64,000 nt of DNA from Macrostomum hystrix (taxonomy: Eukaryota; Platyhelminthes; Macrostomidae), in NCBI GenBank assembly GCA_950097015.1, contig CATNEN010000024.1:248001-312000 (forward strand), given 5' to 3'. Numbering within the stretch: position 1 is the first letter of the stretch; every line of letters begins with the position of its first letter. The notes beneath the pieces were generated by a model. That model searched no databases and was not told the DNA's origin. It was given only the letters and a program-made list of their open reading frames with translations. Of this stretch, positions 24,501 to 37,100 are shown one piece after another. A program made the position numbers and the translations under genes.

Positions 24501-26581
24501 GGCTGTGGTGGATCTGTCCAACTATGCGCAGTGCCGGGAGGAGGGCCTCGATGTCAAGCTGAAGAATGCCGGCCACGAGGGCTGCCGGGTGCACGGCCTC
24601 CTGCTGGTGAGCGGATTCAGCATGTGATTTTTTGTACATATTTTGTAAGATTTTGTACTTATTTTGTGTGATTTTGTAATTATTTTGTAAGATTTTGCAC
24701 ATATTTTCTGTGATTTTGTACATATTTTGTGTGATTTTGTACATATTTTGTGTGATTTTGTACACATTTTGTGTGATTTTGTACATATTTTGTGTGATTT
24801 TGTACATATTTTGTGAGATTTTGTACATATTGTGTGTGATTTTGTACATATTGTGTGTGATTTTGTACATATTGTGTGTAATTTTGTACATATTGTGTGT
24901 GATTTTGTACATATTGTGTGTGATTTTGTACATATTGTGTGTAATTTTGTACATATTGTGTGTCATTTTGTACATATTTTGTGTAATTTTGTACTTATTT
25001 TGTGTGGTTTTGTACATATTTTGTGTGATTTAAAATTCTTTAGTGTGAATTTTCTGATTCCTAAGGGTGATTTTTGACATTTTTGAGTTTTGCATTTTTT
25101 AGCCCAATCTAGCTATTCTTTTGCAATCTTCGAAGTCTTAACAAACGAATCGGAGCGTTTCCCAAACCCTCCGCCTGCAGGTGAACAAAGTGGCTGGCAA
25201 TTTCCATTTCGCCCCTGGCAAGAGCTTCGAACAGTCGCACATGCACGTGCACGATCTATCCGGCCTACGCGGCGTCAGCTTCAACCTGAGCCACAATGTG
25301 CACTCTCTCAGCTTTGGCGATACGTACGACGGTCGGGTTAACCCGCTGGACGGACACAGCCGCGTGTTCCTTGACGGATCAGCCACTAAACTGGTCTCCT
25401 ACTATGTTAAGGTTTGCAGGGCCGTCTACATCTGCGTTTTTTAATTATACTGCACATCAGGCCTAACCGCCAACTCTTCCCAGATCCCAATTTAGGGATT
25501 GGGATACGGAATACGGAAGGAGGTTATGGAAGTCATATCTCATCCCAGATCCCCAATTGGGAATTAGGAGGTCATATCTCATCCCAGATTCCCAATTGGA
25601 AATAAGGAGGTCATATCTCATCCCAGATACCCAATTGGGAATAACGAGGTCATATCTCATCCCAGATCCCCAATTGGGAATCAGGAGGTCATATCTCATA
25701 CCAGATCCCCAATTGGGAATAACGAGGTCATATCTCATACCAGATCCCCAATTGGGAATAACGAGGTCATATCTCATACCAGATCCCCAATTGGGAATAA
25801 CGAGGTCATATCTCATCCAAGATCCCCAATTGGGAATAACGAGGTCGTATCTCATCCCAGATCCCCAATTGGGAATAACGAGGTCATATCTCATCCCAGA
25901 TACCCAATTGGGAATAACGAGGTCATATCTCATCCCAGATACCCAATTGGAAATAAGGAGGTCATATCTCATCCCAGATACCCAATTGGGAATAACGAGG
26001 TCATATCTCATCCCAGATACCCAATTGGAAATAAGGAGGTCATATCTCATCCCAGATCCCCAATTGGGAATAACGAGGTCGTATCTCATCCCAGATCCCC
26101 AATTGGGAATAACGAGGTCGTATCTCATCCCAGATCCCCAATTGGGAATAAGGAGGTCATATCTCATCCCAGATCCCCAATTGGGAATAAGGAGGTCATA
26201 TCTCATCCCAAATCCCCTTTAAGTAGGCAGGTGTCTCAGCCCAGATTCATATTCTTGTATACGCATGCGGGAATTCTCGCACCCGCACAGGTGGTGCCCA
26301 CCCTGTACACCTCGCTGAATGGCACTGAGACCAGCAGCAATCAGTACTCGGTGACCAAGCACGAACGCGGCTCGGTCAATCTGCCCGGCGTGTTCTTCTA
26401 TTACGAGATCTCGCCAATTCTGGTGCGCATCAGCGAGCGGCGCCGTTCGTTCGGCCATTTTCTGACCTCAGTGTGCGCCATCATAGGCGGAGTGTTCACT
26501 GTGGCCAGCCTTATTGACGCATTCTTCTATCATTCTAGTCGGGTTATACAGCAGAAGCTGGCCATCGGCAAGCAGACCTGA
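21516..26581 (+). CDS. ERGIC3: ERGIC3, ER-Golgi intermediate compartment protein 3
   Basis: Four exons: 21516-21896, 24313-24606, 25181-25411 and 26291-26581, all phase 0, giving 398 aa, close to the usual length of about 385. Exon 1 has the N-terminal LDVYSKPLEELRIRT segment, the first membrane helix (ISLISAILMFGLF) and the FPAMPC and DVSGEQ motifs. Exon 2 holds the family cysteine block CGSCYGAE and CCNTC, then DIREAY. Exon 3 has GNFHFAPGKSF and HVHDL. Exon 4 has LPGVFFYYE, then the second helix (CAIIGGVFTVASLID) and a short cytosolic tail. The family cycles between ER and Golgi as cargo-receptor-like membrane proteins. An alanine-rich insertion precedes the cysteine block. Each of the three introns is dominated by a different minisatellite. 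Confidence 0.95.
22040..24040. repeat. 33-bp minisatellite, ERGIC3 intron 1
   Basis: About 58 units of 33 bp with core words CCCCGAAACTTTGAAATCC and GAAAATTCTAAAT. Because 33 is a multiple of three, the minus strand stays open as an 11-residue repeat (FQSFGDLEFSG), which is not a real protein. A block of about 700 bp around 22840-23160 recurs almost exactly at 23560-23870, a higher-order duplication. Confidence 0.92.
24640..25030. repeat. 21-bp minisatellite, ERGIC3 intron 2
   Basis: About 18 units of GATTTTGTACATATTTTGTG plus one base. There are two subtypes, TTTTGTGT and TTGTGTGT, in adjacent runs. Open frames on both strands are repeat artefacts. Confidence 0.9.
25520..26215. repeat. 39-bp minisatellite with internal palindrome, ERGIC3 intron 3
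   Basis: About 18 units of 39 bp. Each has the words CATATCTCATCCCAGAT and CCCAATTGGG (a 10-bp palindrome in most units). Both strands stay open for more than 220 codons because the period is a multiple of three. Confidence 0.92.
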
Positions 26582-26654
26582 TCTGGCAGTTTGATCTGCT
26601 TTGATTATTTCTTATTTGCAAGACAACTTCATTATTTATTAGTTAAAATATAGA

Positions 26655-26660
26655 AATAAA
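26655..26660 (+). promoter_or_regulatory. Candidate ERGIC3 poly(A) signal
   Basis: AATAAA 74 bp after the ERGIC3 stop codon. Confidence 0.55.
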
Positions 26661-26840
26661 TATAACTTCCTAAACATTCTCTTTATTTGTTTCCTTTATC
26701 TGCGCGTAATATACTACTCATTTTGACTTGCGTGTAGTAGTGAACAAAGGGATTAGTAACTATTTTCTCATGGTTATTAAATATATAACTCCTTATATGT
26801 GCTCCTTATAAATCTATATAAATCTTCAGGATGAGACAAG

Positions 26841-27092
26841 GCGGTTGTAGGCTAGTGGTTAGAGAGTCGGACTCAGGACTGGAAGGTCGGGGGTTCGATT
26901 CCCGACTCCACTTGAAAACTTTGTGTCCTTTAGCAAGAAACTTAACTCTGCATTGCTTCACTTCACCCAGCTGTTAAATGGGCACCAGCATTATCTGGGG
27001 TAATTGAGGGTCCCAGTCCATGGACTGAACAGCCGTACGCAGCCTTCAGATGCGCCGCGCAATAGCTGCGGCTGTGCTGTCTGCTTATTATT
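26841..27092 (+). mobile_element. tRNA-derived SINE, family S1, copy 1
   Basis: The head is tRNA-like: an A-box-like TAGGCTAGTGG, then a near-perfect B box GGTTCGATTCC at 26892-26902, the RNA polymerase III internal promoter. The body has TTTAGCAAGAAACTTAACTC, a CACCCAGCTGTTAAATGGG word, then CCCAGTCCATGGACTGAAC and GCTGCGGCTGTGCTG. Five more full or partial copies lie in this window, so it is a repeat family and not a tRNA gene. Confidence 0.85.
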
Positions 27093-27164
27093 GACTTGCG
27101 AATCGTAGTGAACGAAAGGGATTATGAACCATTTTCATGACTGTATAATTAAGTAGAAAGACCA

Positions 27165-27550
27165 TAGGGGTATTTCAAAAACCTGATTTTCATTTTTCTG
27201 TAACTCCTAAATTATTCAACCAATCGCCATCCGATGAGACAACTTCAAGAATCACAAGCATCGGCATCGTCGAGACATTCAATTTCGTTTTATGCTCACG
27301 AAATGTCATCATGTGATCATGTCGGCTATCAGTTTTGTCTATTTTGGATTTATTCAATTGTTTATTTTTTCATTTTTGAACCAATACGGATTTGCCCTTG
27401 TGGTTATTACAGTGTACTGTTTTAGTGGTCCTTGTCATCGGGATCTCCGACACAGACGAACGAAAATCGGGCGGACAAAAATCTATCATTCGGTTAGGGA
27501 GCTGTCGTGAATTGGGCAGTGGGTATTTTAAATATCCCCCCATGGTCTTT
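27165..27550 (+). repeat. Dispersed repeat family D, copy 2
   Basis: Shares the CCTAAATTATTCAACCAATC block with copy 1 and a CATCGGCATCGTCGAGA block with the inverted copy near 53610. It also has the GGGCAGTGGGTATTT block near its end. Confidence 0.6.
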
Positions 27551-27555
27551 TGACT

Positions 27556-27690
27556 GTTAAGGGACGCCTAGCCCAGATTCGATAGGCTGTGTACAGTTGT
27601 TCAGTCCATGGACTGGCAAGACCAGCACACCACCCAGCTGATACAAATACCAATTTTATAACTGGTTAAACTGAAGCACTGAGGAATTTA
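27556..27690 (-). mobile_element. SINE S1 fragment
   Basis: A decayed body fragment with TTCAGTCCATGGACTGG, CACCCAGCTGAT and AACTGAAGCACTGAG, matching the S1 body in inverted order. No tRNA head is left. Confidence 0.55.
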
Positions 27691-28139
27691 TAGTTTATTT
27701 GGCTAAGACTGTCATTGACAATGTTCAGCAGTTGCGTCTCTTCACTAAGCACTTTTTTCATTTCCTGTTTTCGTCAAGTCTGCCCCTCTCTATATTTCTA
27801 GTTTTACTCCTGTGCCAAATATAACTTTTTATAAGTATCCCAGACTATTGACTGCTGCTGAATACGGGAATACAGTTTATTGGCATACAACCTTTATTAA
27901 CAGTTATTATTTGTCGTCTGTTTTCATTGCATGCCTTGTTGTTTTGCTTATTGAACGGTTCGCTGTGATTTAGTTTATTAAAAAGTTGATTAAAAATTTG
28001 TTTGTTTTCACTCATGCCTATCTGTTTTCTTGTTCAGTGTTTTATTTAATTTTTTAGTTTGCGATATTTATGTCTTATTCCTGTGCTCCTGTACCAACCC
28101 TCAGGTTGGTAGCCTAAAGCTTTAGACATCGTTTATCCA

Positions 28140-30105
28140 CCGAATCTTCTCTCCCCTGAAGCTTCACCTGAGGAGTATTGTATCCGCCAAACTCCTCTCC
28201 CCTCAAGCTTCACCTGAGGAGTATTGTATCCACCGAATCTCCTCTCCCCTGAAGCTTCACCTGAGGAGTATTGTATCCACCGAATCTCCTCTCCCCTGAA
28301 GCTTCACCTGAGGAGTATTGTATCCACCGAATCTCCTCTCCCCTGAACCTTCACCTGAGGAGTATTGTATCCGCCAAATCTTCTCTCCCCTGAACCTTCA
28401 CCTGAGGAGTACTGTATCCACCGAATCTCCTCTCCCCTGAAGCTTCACCTGAGGAGTATTGTATCCACCGAATCTTCTCTCCTCTGAAGCTTCACCTGAG
28501 GAGTATTGTATCCACCGAATCTCCTCTCCCCTGAAGCTTCACCTGAGGAGTATTGTATCCATCAAATCTCCTCTCCCCTGAAGCTTCACCTGAGGAGTAT
28601 TGTATCCGCCAAATCTTCTCTCCCCTGAACCTTTACCTGAGGAGTATTGTATCCACCGAATCTTCTCTCCTCTGAAGCTTCACCTGAGGAGTATTGTATC
28701 CATCAAATCTCCTCTCCCCTGAAGCTTCACCTGAGGAGTATTGTATCCACCGAATCTCCTCTCCCCTGAAGCTTCACCTGAGGAGTATTGTATCCACCGA
28801 ATCTCCTCTCCCCTGAACCTTCACCTGAGGAGTACTGTATCCACCGAATCTCCTCTCCCCTGAAGCTTCACCTGAGGAGTATTGTATCCACCGAATCTCC
28901 TCTCCCCTGAAGCTTCACCTGAAGAGTATTGTATCCACCAAATCTTCTCTCCCCTGAAGCTTCACCTGAGGAGTATTGTATCCACCGAATCTCCTCTCCC
29001 CTGAACCTTCACCTGAGGAGTATTGTATCCACCGAATCTCCTCTCCTCTGAAGCTTCACCTGAGGAGTATTGTATCCACCGAATCTCCTCTCCCCTGAAC
29101 CTTCACCTGAGGAGTATTGTATCCACCGAATCTCCTCTCCTCTGAAGCTTCACCTGAGGAGTATTGTATCCACCGAATCTCCTCTCCCCTGAACCTTCAC
29201 CTGAGGAGTATTGTATCCGCCAAATCTTCTCTCCCCTGAACCTTCACCTGAGGAGTACTGTATCCACCGAATCTCCTCTCCCCTGAAGCTTCACCTGAGG
29301 AGTATTGTATCCACCGAATCTTCTCTCCTCTGAAGCTTCACCTGAGGAGTATTGTATCCACCGAATCTTCTCTCCCCTGAAGCTTCACCTGAGGAGTATT
29401 GTATCCATCAAATCTCCTCTCCCCTGAAGCTTCACCTGAGGAGTATTGTATCCGCCAAATCTTCTCTCCCCTGAACCTTCACCTGAGGAGTATTGTATCC
29501 GCCAAATCTTCTCTCCCCTGAAGCTTCACCTGAGGAGTATTGTATCCATCAAATCTCCTCTCCCCTGAAGCTTCACCTGAGGAGTATTGTATCCACCGAA
29601 TCTCCTCTCCCCTGAACCTTCACCTGAGGAGTATTGTATCCGCCAAATCTTCTCTCCCCTGAACCTTCACCTGAGGAGTACTGTATCCACCAAATCTTCT
29701 CTCCCCTGAAGCTTCACCTGAGGAGTATTGTATCCACCGAATCTTCTCTCCTCTGAAGCTTCACCTGAGGAGTATTGTATCCACCGAATCTTCTCTCCCC
29801 TGAAGCTTCACCTGAGGAGTATTGTATCCACCAAATCTTCTCTCCCCTGAAGCTTCACCTGAGGAGTATTGTATCCGCCAAATCTTCTCTCCCCTGAACC
29901 TTCACCTGAGGAGTATTGTATCCGCCAAATCTTCTCTCCCCTGAAGCTTCACCTGAGGAGTATTGTATCCATCAAATCTCCTCTCCCCTGAAGCTTCACC
30001 TGAGGAGTATTGTATCCACCGAATCTCCTCTCCCCTGAAGCTTCACCTGAGGAGTATTGTATCCACCAAATCTTCTCTCCCCTGAAGCTTCACCTCTATT
30101 TTCAC
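28140..30105 (+). repeat. 47-bp satellite between ERGIC3 and TRPM
   Basis: About 42 units of 47 bp with the words AAGCTTCACCTGAGGAGTAT and TGTATCCACCGAATCTCC. Main variants: GAACC for GAAGC, CTTCTCTCC for CTCCTCTCC, and ATCAAATC or GCCAAATC for ACCGAATC. Variants recur in ordered blocks of several units. This is the largest array in the window outside a gene. There are no ORFs. Confidence 0.95.
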
Positions 30106-30109
30106 CTTA

Positions 30110-31195
30110 ATCCTCACCTGAGAATTGCAGCCATCTGGTTACAGGCTTTAATCATATATAGGTATTTACCTTAGTCTGTTTTTAGCTTAGATGTTTGATT
30201 TCTGTTTAAATTTTACACTTTATGCGTCATTAACACTTGAAATCGCGCTTTTTTATGTATTAGAGAATAATTTTCAAGTCTTTAAATTGACTTTTTATTG
30301 CTATTTACTTTGGTTAGTTTTTAAGCGCTAGTTATTTAGCATTAGTCAACTATATTCTGCTTTGTGTTTGAGTCTATATCTGTATTTGTCACTAAATCTT
30401 CATTAAACCATCACACTGCCACCAATCTTCTTGTCACTAGTGGCGAATTACCTTGCAAGAATATTGCTTACCTAATTCTTTGCTTACCTAATTCTGCTAT
30501 AATTTTCTTAACTGTTTCGTGTGCTTGGTGGCTAATAGTAAAAATATTATTGCTGTCTGACTTGAGAAACTTTAAAACTGATTTAGATTTACTGATATAA
30601 CATTTAACCTTTGTCTCGGATTTATGTTCGATTTTTGTTCATTTGTACAAAAAGAGGGGAGTTACTGTTAAATAGATCAGAGATGATGCTAAACTCATTT
30701 GTTGAGCCAGCGCATCTGCTCGGATGACCGAGATGCTAGTATTCCGCAGCAGTTATAATAATAGTGCTCTTAATGCCGAAACGCCGCACAGTCAGTGTGC
30801 TCAAAAATACAGCCTGTACTTAACCTGAATTCTTGACGCCTGTTTGTGTCGTGGTCAGTTTTTGCTCTACCAGAGCAGAGTGGGCCGCGAGTAGAGGAAA
30901 GGCGAACCCGTTGTAATCTCTGTTGCTAATGACAACGCACGCACGCTATATCGAGCATGCCTATCAACTTCAAACAGGCCTCTCAAACTCACTCAGCCTT
31001 ATCTCATCCACCCTCAAGCCTCGCTCCCTCCTTCCTAATTTCTGTTGTGCCCTGTGGCCGCAGCTCGGCAACAGCAATATTTTCAGTCAGAAAAAATCAA
31101 AGAAAAACTCACAGTGAAAGCAATATAACAATTACTAAGCAGTACAGAGCATACACAGTTGTCAGTCACCCTGTTGCGCTTGCTATTAAAAGCAG
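30110..31195. other. Upstream region of the TRPM gene
   Basis: AT-rich at first, then less so after about 30700. Probably includes the TRPM promoter and 5' UTR. I see no clear TATA box, and the ORFs here have no family signature. Confidence 0.35.
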
Positions 31196-34100
31196 ATGGA
31201 GTCCGGATCTGATGCGACCGATCTGTCAGACTTTGAAGGTGGCGGAATCAACATCGGCGGCAATGTTGTGCCGAATGGCATCCAGGTGAATAGCTGTAGA
31301 TTGAGCATCTCTGCTCTGGATTCTGTGAGGATTGGAGGTGACGTCACCTACACTGGGTTTAAGTGGATTTTAATGTGAATGGATTCAAAGTTTTAGATTC
31401 GAATATTGACAGGGCCTGAAATCTGTGACAGTTTCGGATGGAAGATAATGGATTAGATTAGATAAGGGCAGTTCACATCCACCGCCCCTGCCGCTACTGC
31501 AGATGTACTCTGCTCAGGACCGGCATATTGACATCTACAGCCGATTCAGGAAGCGAGAATGCTGCCAGTTTGTGCCCAGACCGAACAGGTAAAATGATCT
31601 ATGGAGATTTCCTAATCTCACGATATGCCACTCTGCTAGTAGCTCTCCCAGTATCTAATGAGTCACTCTGCCAGTAACCGATGTGTCACTCAGTAACCAA
31701 TGATTCACTCTCCCAGTAACCAATGTGTCACTCAGTAACCAAATGATTCACTCTCCCAGTAACCAATGTGTCACTCAGTAACCAAATGATTCACTCTCCC
31801 AGTAACCAATGTGTCACTCAGTAACCAAATGATTCACTCTCCCAGTAACCAATGTGTCACTCAGTAACCAATGAGTCACTCTTCCGGTAATCAATAAGTC
31901 ACTCTCTCACTAACCAATGAGTCTCTCACAGCAACCAATGAGTCTCTCAGCAACCAATGAGTCTCTCACAGCAACCAATGAGTCTCTCACAGCAACCAAT
32001 GAGTCTCTCACAGCAACCAATGAGTCTCTCACAGCAACCAATGAGTCTCTCACAGCAACCAATGAGTCTCTCACAGCAACCAATGAGTCTCTCACAGCAA
32101 CCAATGAGTCTCTCACAGCAACCAATGAGTCTCTCACAGCAACCAATGAGTCTCTCACAGCAACCAATGAGTCTCTCACAGTAACCGATGAGTTACTCTC
32201 CCAGTAACCAATAAGTCACTCTACTCTCTCAGTAACCAATTAGTCACTCACCCAGTAACCAATAAGTCACTCTCTCACTAACCAATGAATCTCTCACAGC
32301 AACCAATGAGTCACTCTCCCAGTAACCAATGAGTCACTCTCCCAGTAACCAATGAGTCACCCTCCCAGTAACCAATGAGTCACTCTCCCAGTAACCGATG
32401 AGTCACTCTCCCAGTAACCAATGAGTCACCCTCCCAGTAACCAATGAGTCACTCTCCCTGTAACCGATGAGTCACTCTCCCAGTAACCAATGAGTCACTC
32501 TCCCAGTAACCGATGAGTCACTCTCCCAGTAACCAATGAGTCACTCTCCCAGTAACCGATGAGTCACTCTCCCAGTAACCAATGAGTCACTCTCCCAGTA
32601 ACCGATGAGTCACTCTCCCAGTAACCGATGTGTCACTCCCAGTAACCAATGTGTCACTCTCCTAGTAACCAATGAGTCACCCTCCCAGTAACCAATGAGT
32701 CACTCTCCCAGTAACCAATGAGTCACTCTCCAGTAACCAATGAGTCACTCTCCATTAACCGATGTGTCACACCCGCAGTCCCCGAATCTGCTATTGCAAT
32801 CGCTCAAAAGCTTGGCACGACTCTGTTGCGTTGGCGCCCGCTGCAACTCTTGACTCCGCGGACTCCGCCGCAGCCGTCGCCGCCGCCGTAGCGTCAGCAG
32901 CTCCGTCGCGATCCGCCCGGCCGCCAAAGCGCTGGAGTGTAGATACCTGCACATCGGCCTCGCCAACAGACGCCTATGGAGTGTTGCAGTTTGAGAACTT
33001 TGAGTTCGCCAGGCTGGGCCAGAATGCCAAATTCATTCGCCTGGACTCTCAGGACCTGCAGCCGCGTCGGCTCTGGAAGCTGCTGACGCGCGACTGGCGC
33101 ATCCCGGAGCCGGAGCTCATCGTCAGCGTCACCGGCGGCGCTAAGAAAATGCGCCCGATGTCTGACAAGATCATCAAGAAGCTCCGGCAAGGCATCATCA
33201 ATATAGCCACAAAGACTAGTGAGTGTGAGAACTGTTGAAGTCTTTGGGTCTGGCAACACGCCAAGTTCCCAACCGTTGTAGAAATCGACCTTCAATGGCT
33301 GATTATTAGTCAAATGATTGGGTCCATGGATGATTAAAAGGGGTACACAACCAGCTGTTCTAAAAATAGCAATAGCCAAACCCTCCTTGGCCATCCAAAT
33401 TTCATTGGCAGAGGCTTGTCACGTGATTGGGTAGACGTTTTTCGTTACATTAGGTTCCCCTCAAGCTGTTCTAAAAATAGTAACAGCTCAACCCTCAAGG
33501 ACCAATCGAATTCGAAAGCATTCTTATGATACCTGCAGAAACCTGGATTGTGACTGGTGGTTTCAACTTGGGCACCAACAAGCTGGTCGGCGAAGCCATT
33601 CGCGACTATCAGCTGGCCGGAGGCAGCGAGCGAGACGTTGTGCTCATCGGCGTCTGCCCGTGGGGCTCAGTGCGCAACAAGGAGTCCCTCCTGCTCAGCG
33701 AGGACAAGGTTTGAGTCGGCTCAGTTGAGCACACACGGGGGCACACAAAATTGCATTGGTCGTTGTTGGGTTATGGCTGCCTATCCGAGCTCAGAAAAAT
33801 GGAAGATAGATTTGATAGAAATTGCATCTTACTCAGTTAGGCCTGTTGTAGTCTTAATCAAACGACCGATTGGTCAGAAGTTCGAAGCGCCTACCGCTGA
33901 GCTAAAATGTGGACGCTGTACTCATCGGCTCACTTAGAGAGAACTCGAACCTGGGACCTACAAATATTAGTGTCTTGAGCACACTGTCCTATTAGGATTA
34001 GACAAACATTTTTGTGTCTTCAGACCCTGGAGGGCGACCTGCCGGTGTCGACCTACCGGAACCCGGAGAGTGACAACGGTGGCGGCTCCAAGAAGGGCCA

Positions 34101-37100
34101 GGCGGTGCTGGAGCCGCACCACACCCACTTCCTGCTGTGCGACGACGGCACGGACTCGCAGTTCGGCTCCGAGATCGACTTCCGGGCCAGCTTCGAGAAG
34201 AGCGCCGCCGAGCAGATGGTTCGCCGGCGCAGCCGCCGCGCCGACGGCGACCTTCGCTCGGTGACGCCCTGCGTGCACCTCATCATCGAAGGCGGCCGCA
34301 AGGACATACAGGCGGCTTTGGTCAGCGTGGAGTCCGGCGCGCCAGTGGTGGTTGTCAAGGGCTCCGGCAGAGCTGCTAACCTCATCGCCTTCATCTGCGA
34401 AAATGAGGACGTGCAGAGGTTGGGCTTCCCCTACTCCCCTTACAATTTATCCCGTTCAAATTTATATCGATTAAATTTATACCGATTAAATTTTTCCTCT
34501 CCCACTTTAATCCCCTTCCAATGTATCCCCTTCCAATTTATCCCTTTCAATTTATTCCCTTCCAATGTATCTCCTTACAATTTATTCCCTTCCAATCTAC
34601 GAGCGTATATCCTTCCAATATCCCCATCTTATTATCCCCACAATAATAATAATTATAATAATAATTGATTACACCTGCCCTAATCGGGTCAGATGTGCAG
34701 CCGCAGCTATTGCGCGGCGCATCTGAAGGCTGCGTACGGCTGTTCAGTCCATGGACTGGGGGGACGCCACACCCACCTTCAATTATCCCAACTAATGCTG
34801 GTACCCATTTAACAGCTGGGTGAACTGAAGCAATGCAGAGTTAAGTGTCTTGCTAAAGGACACAAATTGTATAAGTGGAGACGGGAATCGAACCCCCGAC
34901 CTTCAAGTCGTGAGTCCGACGCCCTAACCACTAGGCTACAACCTCTCCACTAGGCCAGAACCTCTCCACTAGGCTACAACCTCTCCACTAGGCTACAACC
35001 CTCTAGTGTCAAAATGCGGCTCAACTCACATATCCAGAGGATCCTAAATCGGTCTCGGCCTAGCAACAAAGCACCTAAGCCTTCTCAACCCCGCACCTCA
35101 TAGACACGAAATCGAGACCCTAACCGAAGAGCACTTCTCTGCCGAATTCGAGCCGGACTCGCATGAGATGCGCGAACTGGTGGACTGGCTGATGAAGCTG
35201 GCCGAGCCTCAGTGCGAGCGCATGCTCAATGTGTACGACGCCGAGTCCATGGACCCCAACGAGCAGCTGGACCGCGTCATCCTCACCGCCTTCCTGCGCC
35301 AGAAGTCGCTGAGCGCCGTCACTCAGCTGAACCTGGCGATGGCCTGGAACAGGCCGGATCTGGCCGCCCAGGAGATTTTCTCATCCGAGCGCAAGGCCAA
35401 GTGGGAGCAGCTGACTGGTCGGGATCTGGAGAACAGCATGCTGCGAGCGCTGGCCCGCAACCAGACAGAATTTGTGGCCCTGCTGTTTGACCACGGAATC
35501 AGCATTGCCAGCCTGTTGAACCTGGAGACTCTGGCTGGACTGTACAGCTCGGTAGGCCCTTATTATCCATACTCACTACAGGCAAAGTCTGTGTTCTCTC
35601 ATTTTCTACTCAATTATCCTCCTTCTAGCTGCTAAACAAGCCAGATCCGCAGATGATGCGCCTTCGAGAACAACTGGACTACCTCAGTGTAAGTTGCTAG
35701 CTCATTTTCTAGATCCTCGTCTTTTACATTCCTCAATAATCACTCACCTGAAGTTAAAGAACATTCCTCAATAGTCACTCACCTGAAGTTAAAGAACATT
35801 CCTCAATAATCACTCACCTGAAGTTAAAGAACATTCCTCAATAATCACTCACCTGAAGTTAAAGAACATTCCTCAATAATCACTCACCTGAAGTTAAAGA
35901 ACATTCCTCAATAATCACTCACCTGAAGTTAAAAAGCAAACCTACTTGTATGCTACAGACTACTTAAAGTAAGACAATTAGCATGTTCAATTAAAAACTC
36001 AGATTCCGCTGTCCAGCTGGCTGGTGTCGCAGTCCAAGACAGTGGGTTATCCCACTCGCGGCGAGAGCCACTCGGCTCATCAGGAGCGGCTGCTGCGCTC
36101 GGTTGGTCGCTTCATATCGGCCCAGTCTGGCGGGGTGCTCCGCTGTCCGTATCCCCGGCCGGACCGTGACTCCTACTTGGCCGAGGACCTGCTGCTCTGG
36201 GCCATTGTGGTACAGCGCACCGATATGGCTAGGATTGTCTGGCGGCAGGTGAGAGCGCCTTGCAGTTGTTAGGGAGACGGAGAAGGGAACCGATGTTGAA
36301 CTATGAAATATTCACATTCGCCGCAGTCAAACGACACCATCGCGAGCGCCCTGGTGTCGGCCATGATGTTGCGCAACATGAAGTCCCTCGCCGAGTCCGA
36401 GGGCTCCCTGGAGGCCAGCGTTCAGCTCTCGGCCGCAGCCGACAATTTCGAAGGCCTGGCAGCTGGCGTGCTGGCCACCTGCTACGCGCAGGACAAGCAG
36501 AAGACTTTGGACACCCTGGTGCGCCGGCTGCCGGTGTGGGACGGCCAGACTCTGCTGACGCTGGCAGATCAGGGCGAGTGCATGGAGTTCATGTCCCAGC
36601 AGGCTGTGCAGACCAAAATTAGCGACATCTGGATTGCCGGCAGCAAGACCTACCTGCCATTGTGGCGCACCCTACTGTGCATGCTCATCCCTGTGCTCAT
36701 ACCGGCTCTAATCTTTGATAAGTGGCTGCTGAGTAGCCCGCCAGCTGGCGATTCGAGCGGTGGAGTCGATGGTCAGTCTTTCGCCAAGGTGAGCGATTGC
36801 TGCTTTTGACATAACCTTTGACTGGGTTATTTTCGATAGAACCAGTCTGAAGGTCAAGCAAAACATTTGCTCGTACATTTGATGTGAACAAAATGAAAGC
36901 CTTATCAATTCGTTTGGTTTTTATTTACTCAGGGTCAATAATGAAACTCTCTATCCCCCAGATGTACATTGCCGCAGAGAAGAAATAGGAAAACTCTCTA
37001 TCCACCAGATGTACATTGCCGCAGAGAAGAAATAGGAAAACTCTCTATCCTCCAGATGTACATTGCTGCAGTGAAGAAATAGGAAAGCTCTCTAATCTCC

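Noticed and set aside
25463..26222. Two ORFs over 220 codons on opposite strands
   Set aside because: Both are readings of the 39-bp array in ERGIC3 intron 3.
26841..26915. Possible tRNA gene
   Set aside because: A and B boxes are present, but the sequence continues into a repeated body and the same head occurs several more times in the window. It is a SINE head.
33967..34394. Antisense and shifted ORFs over TRPM exon 5
   Set aside because: Shadows of the high-GC coding exon. Only the plus frame continues the TRPM homology region and joins in phase.
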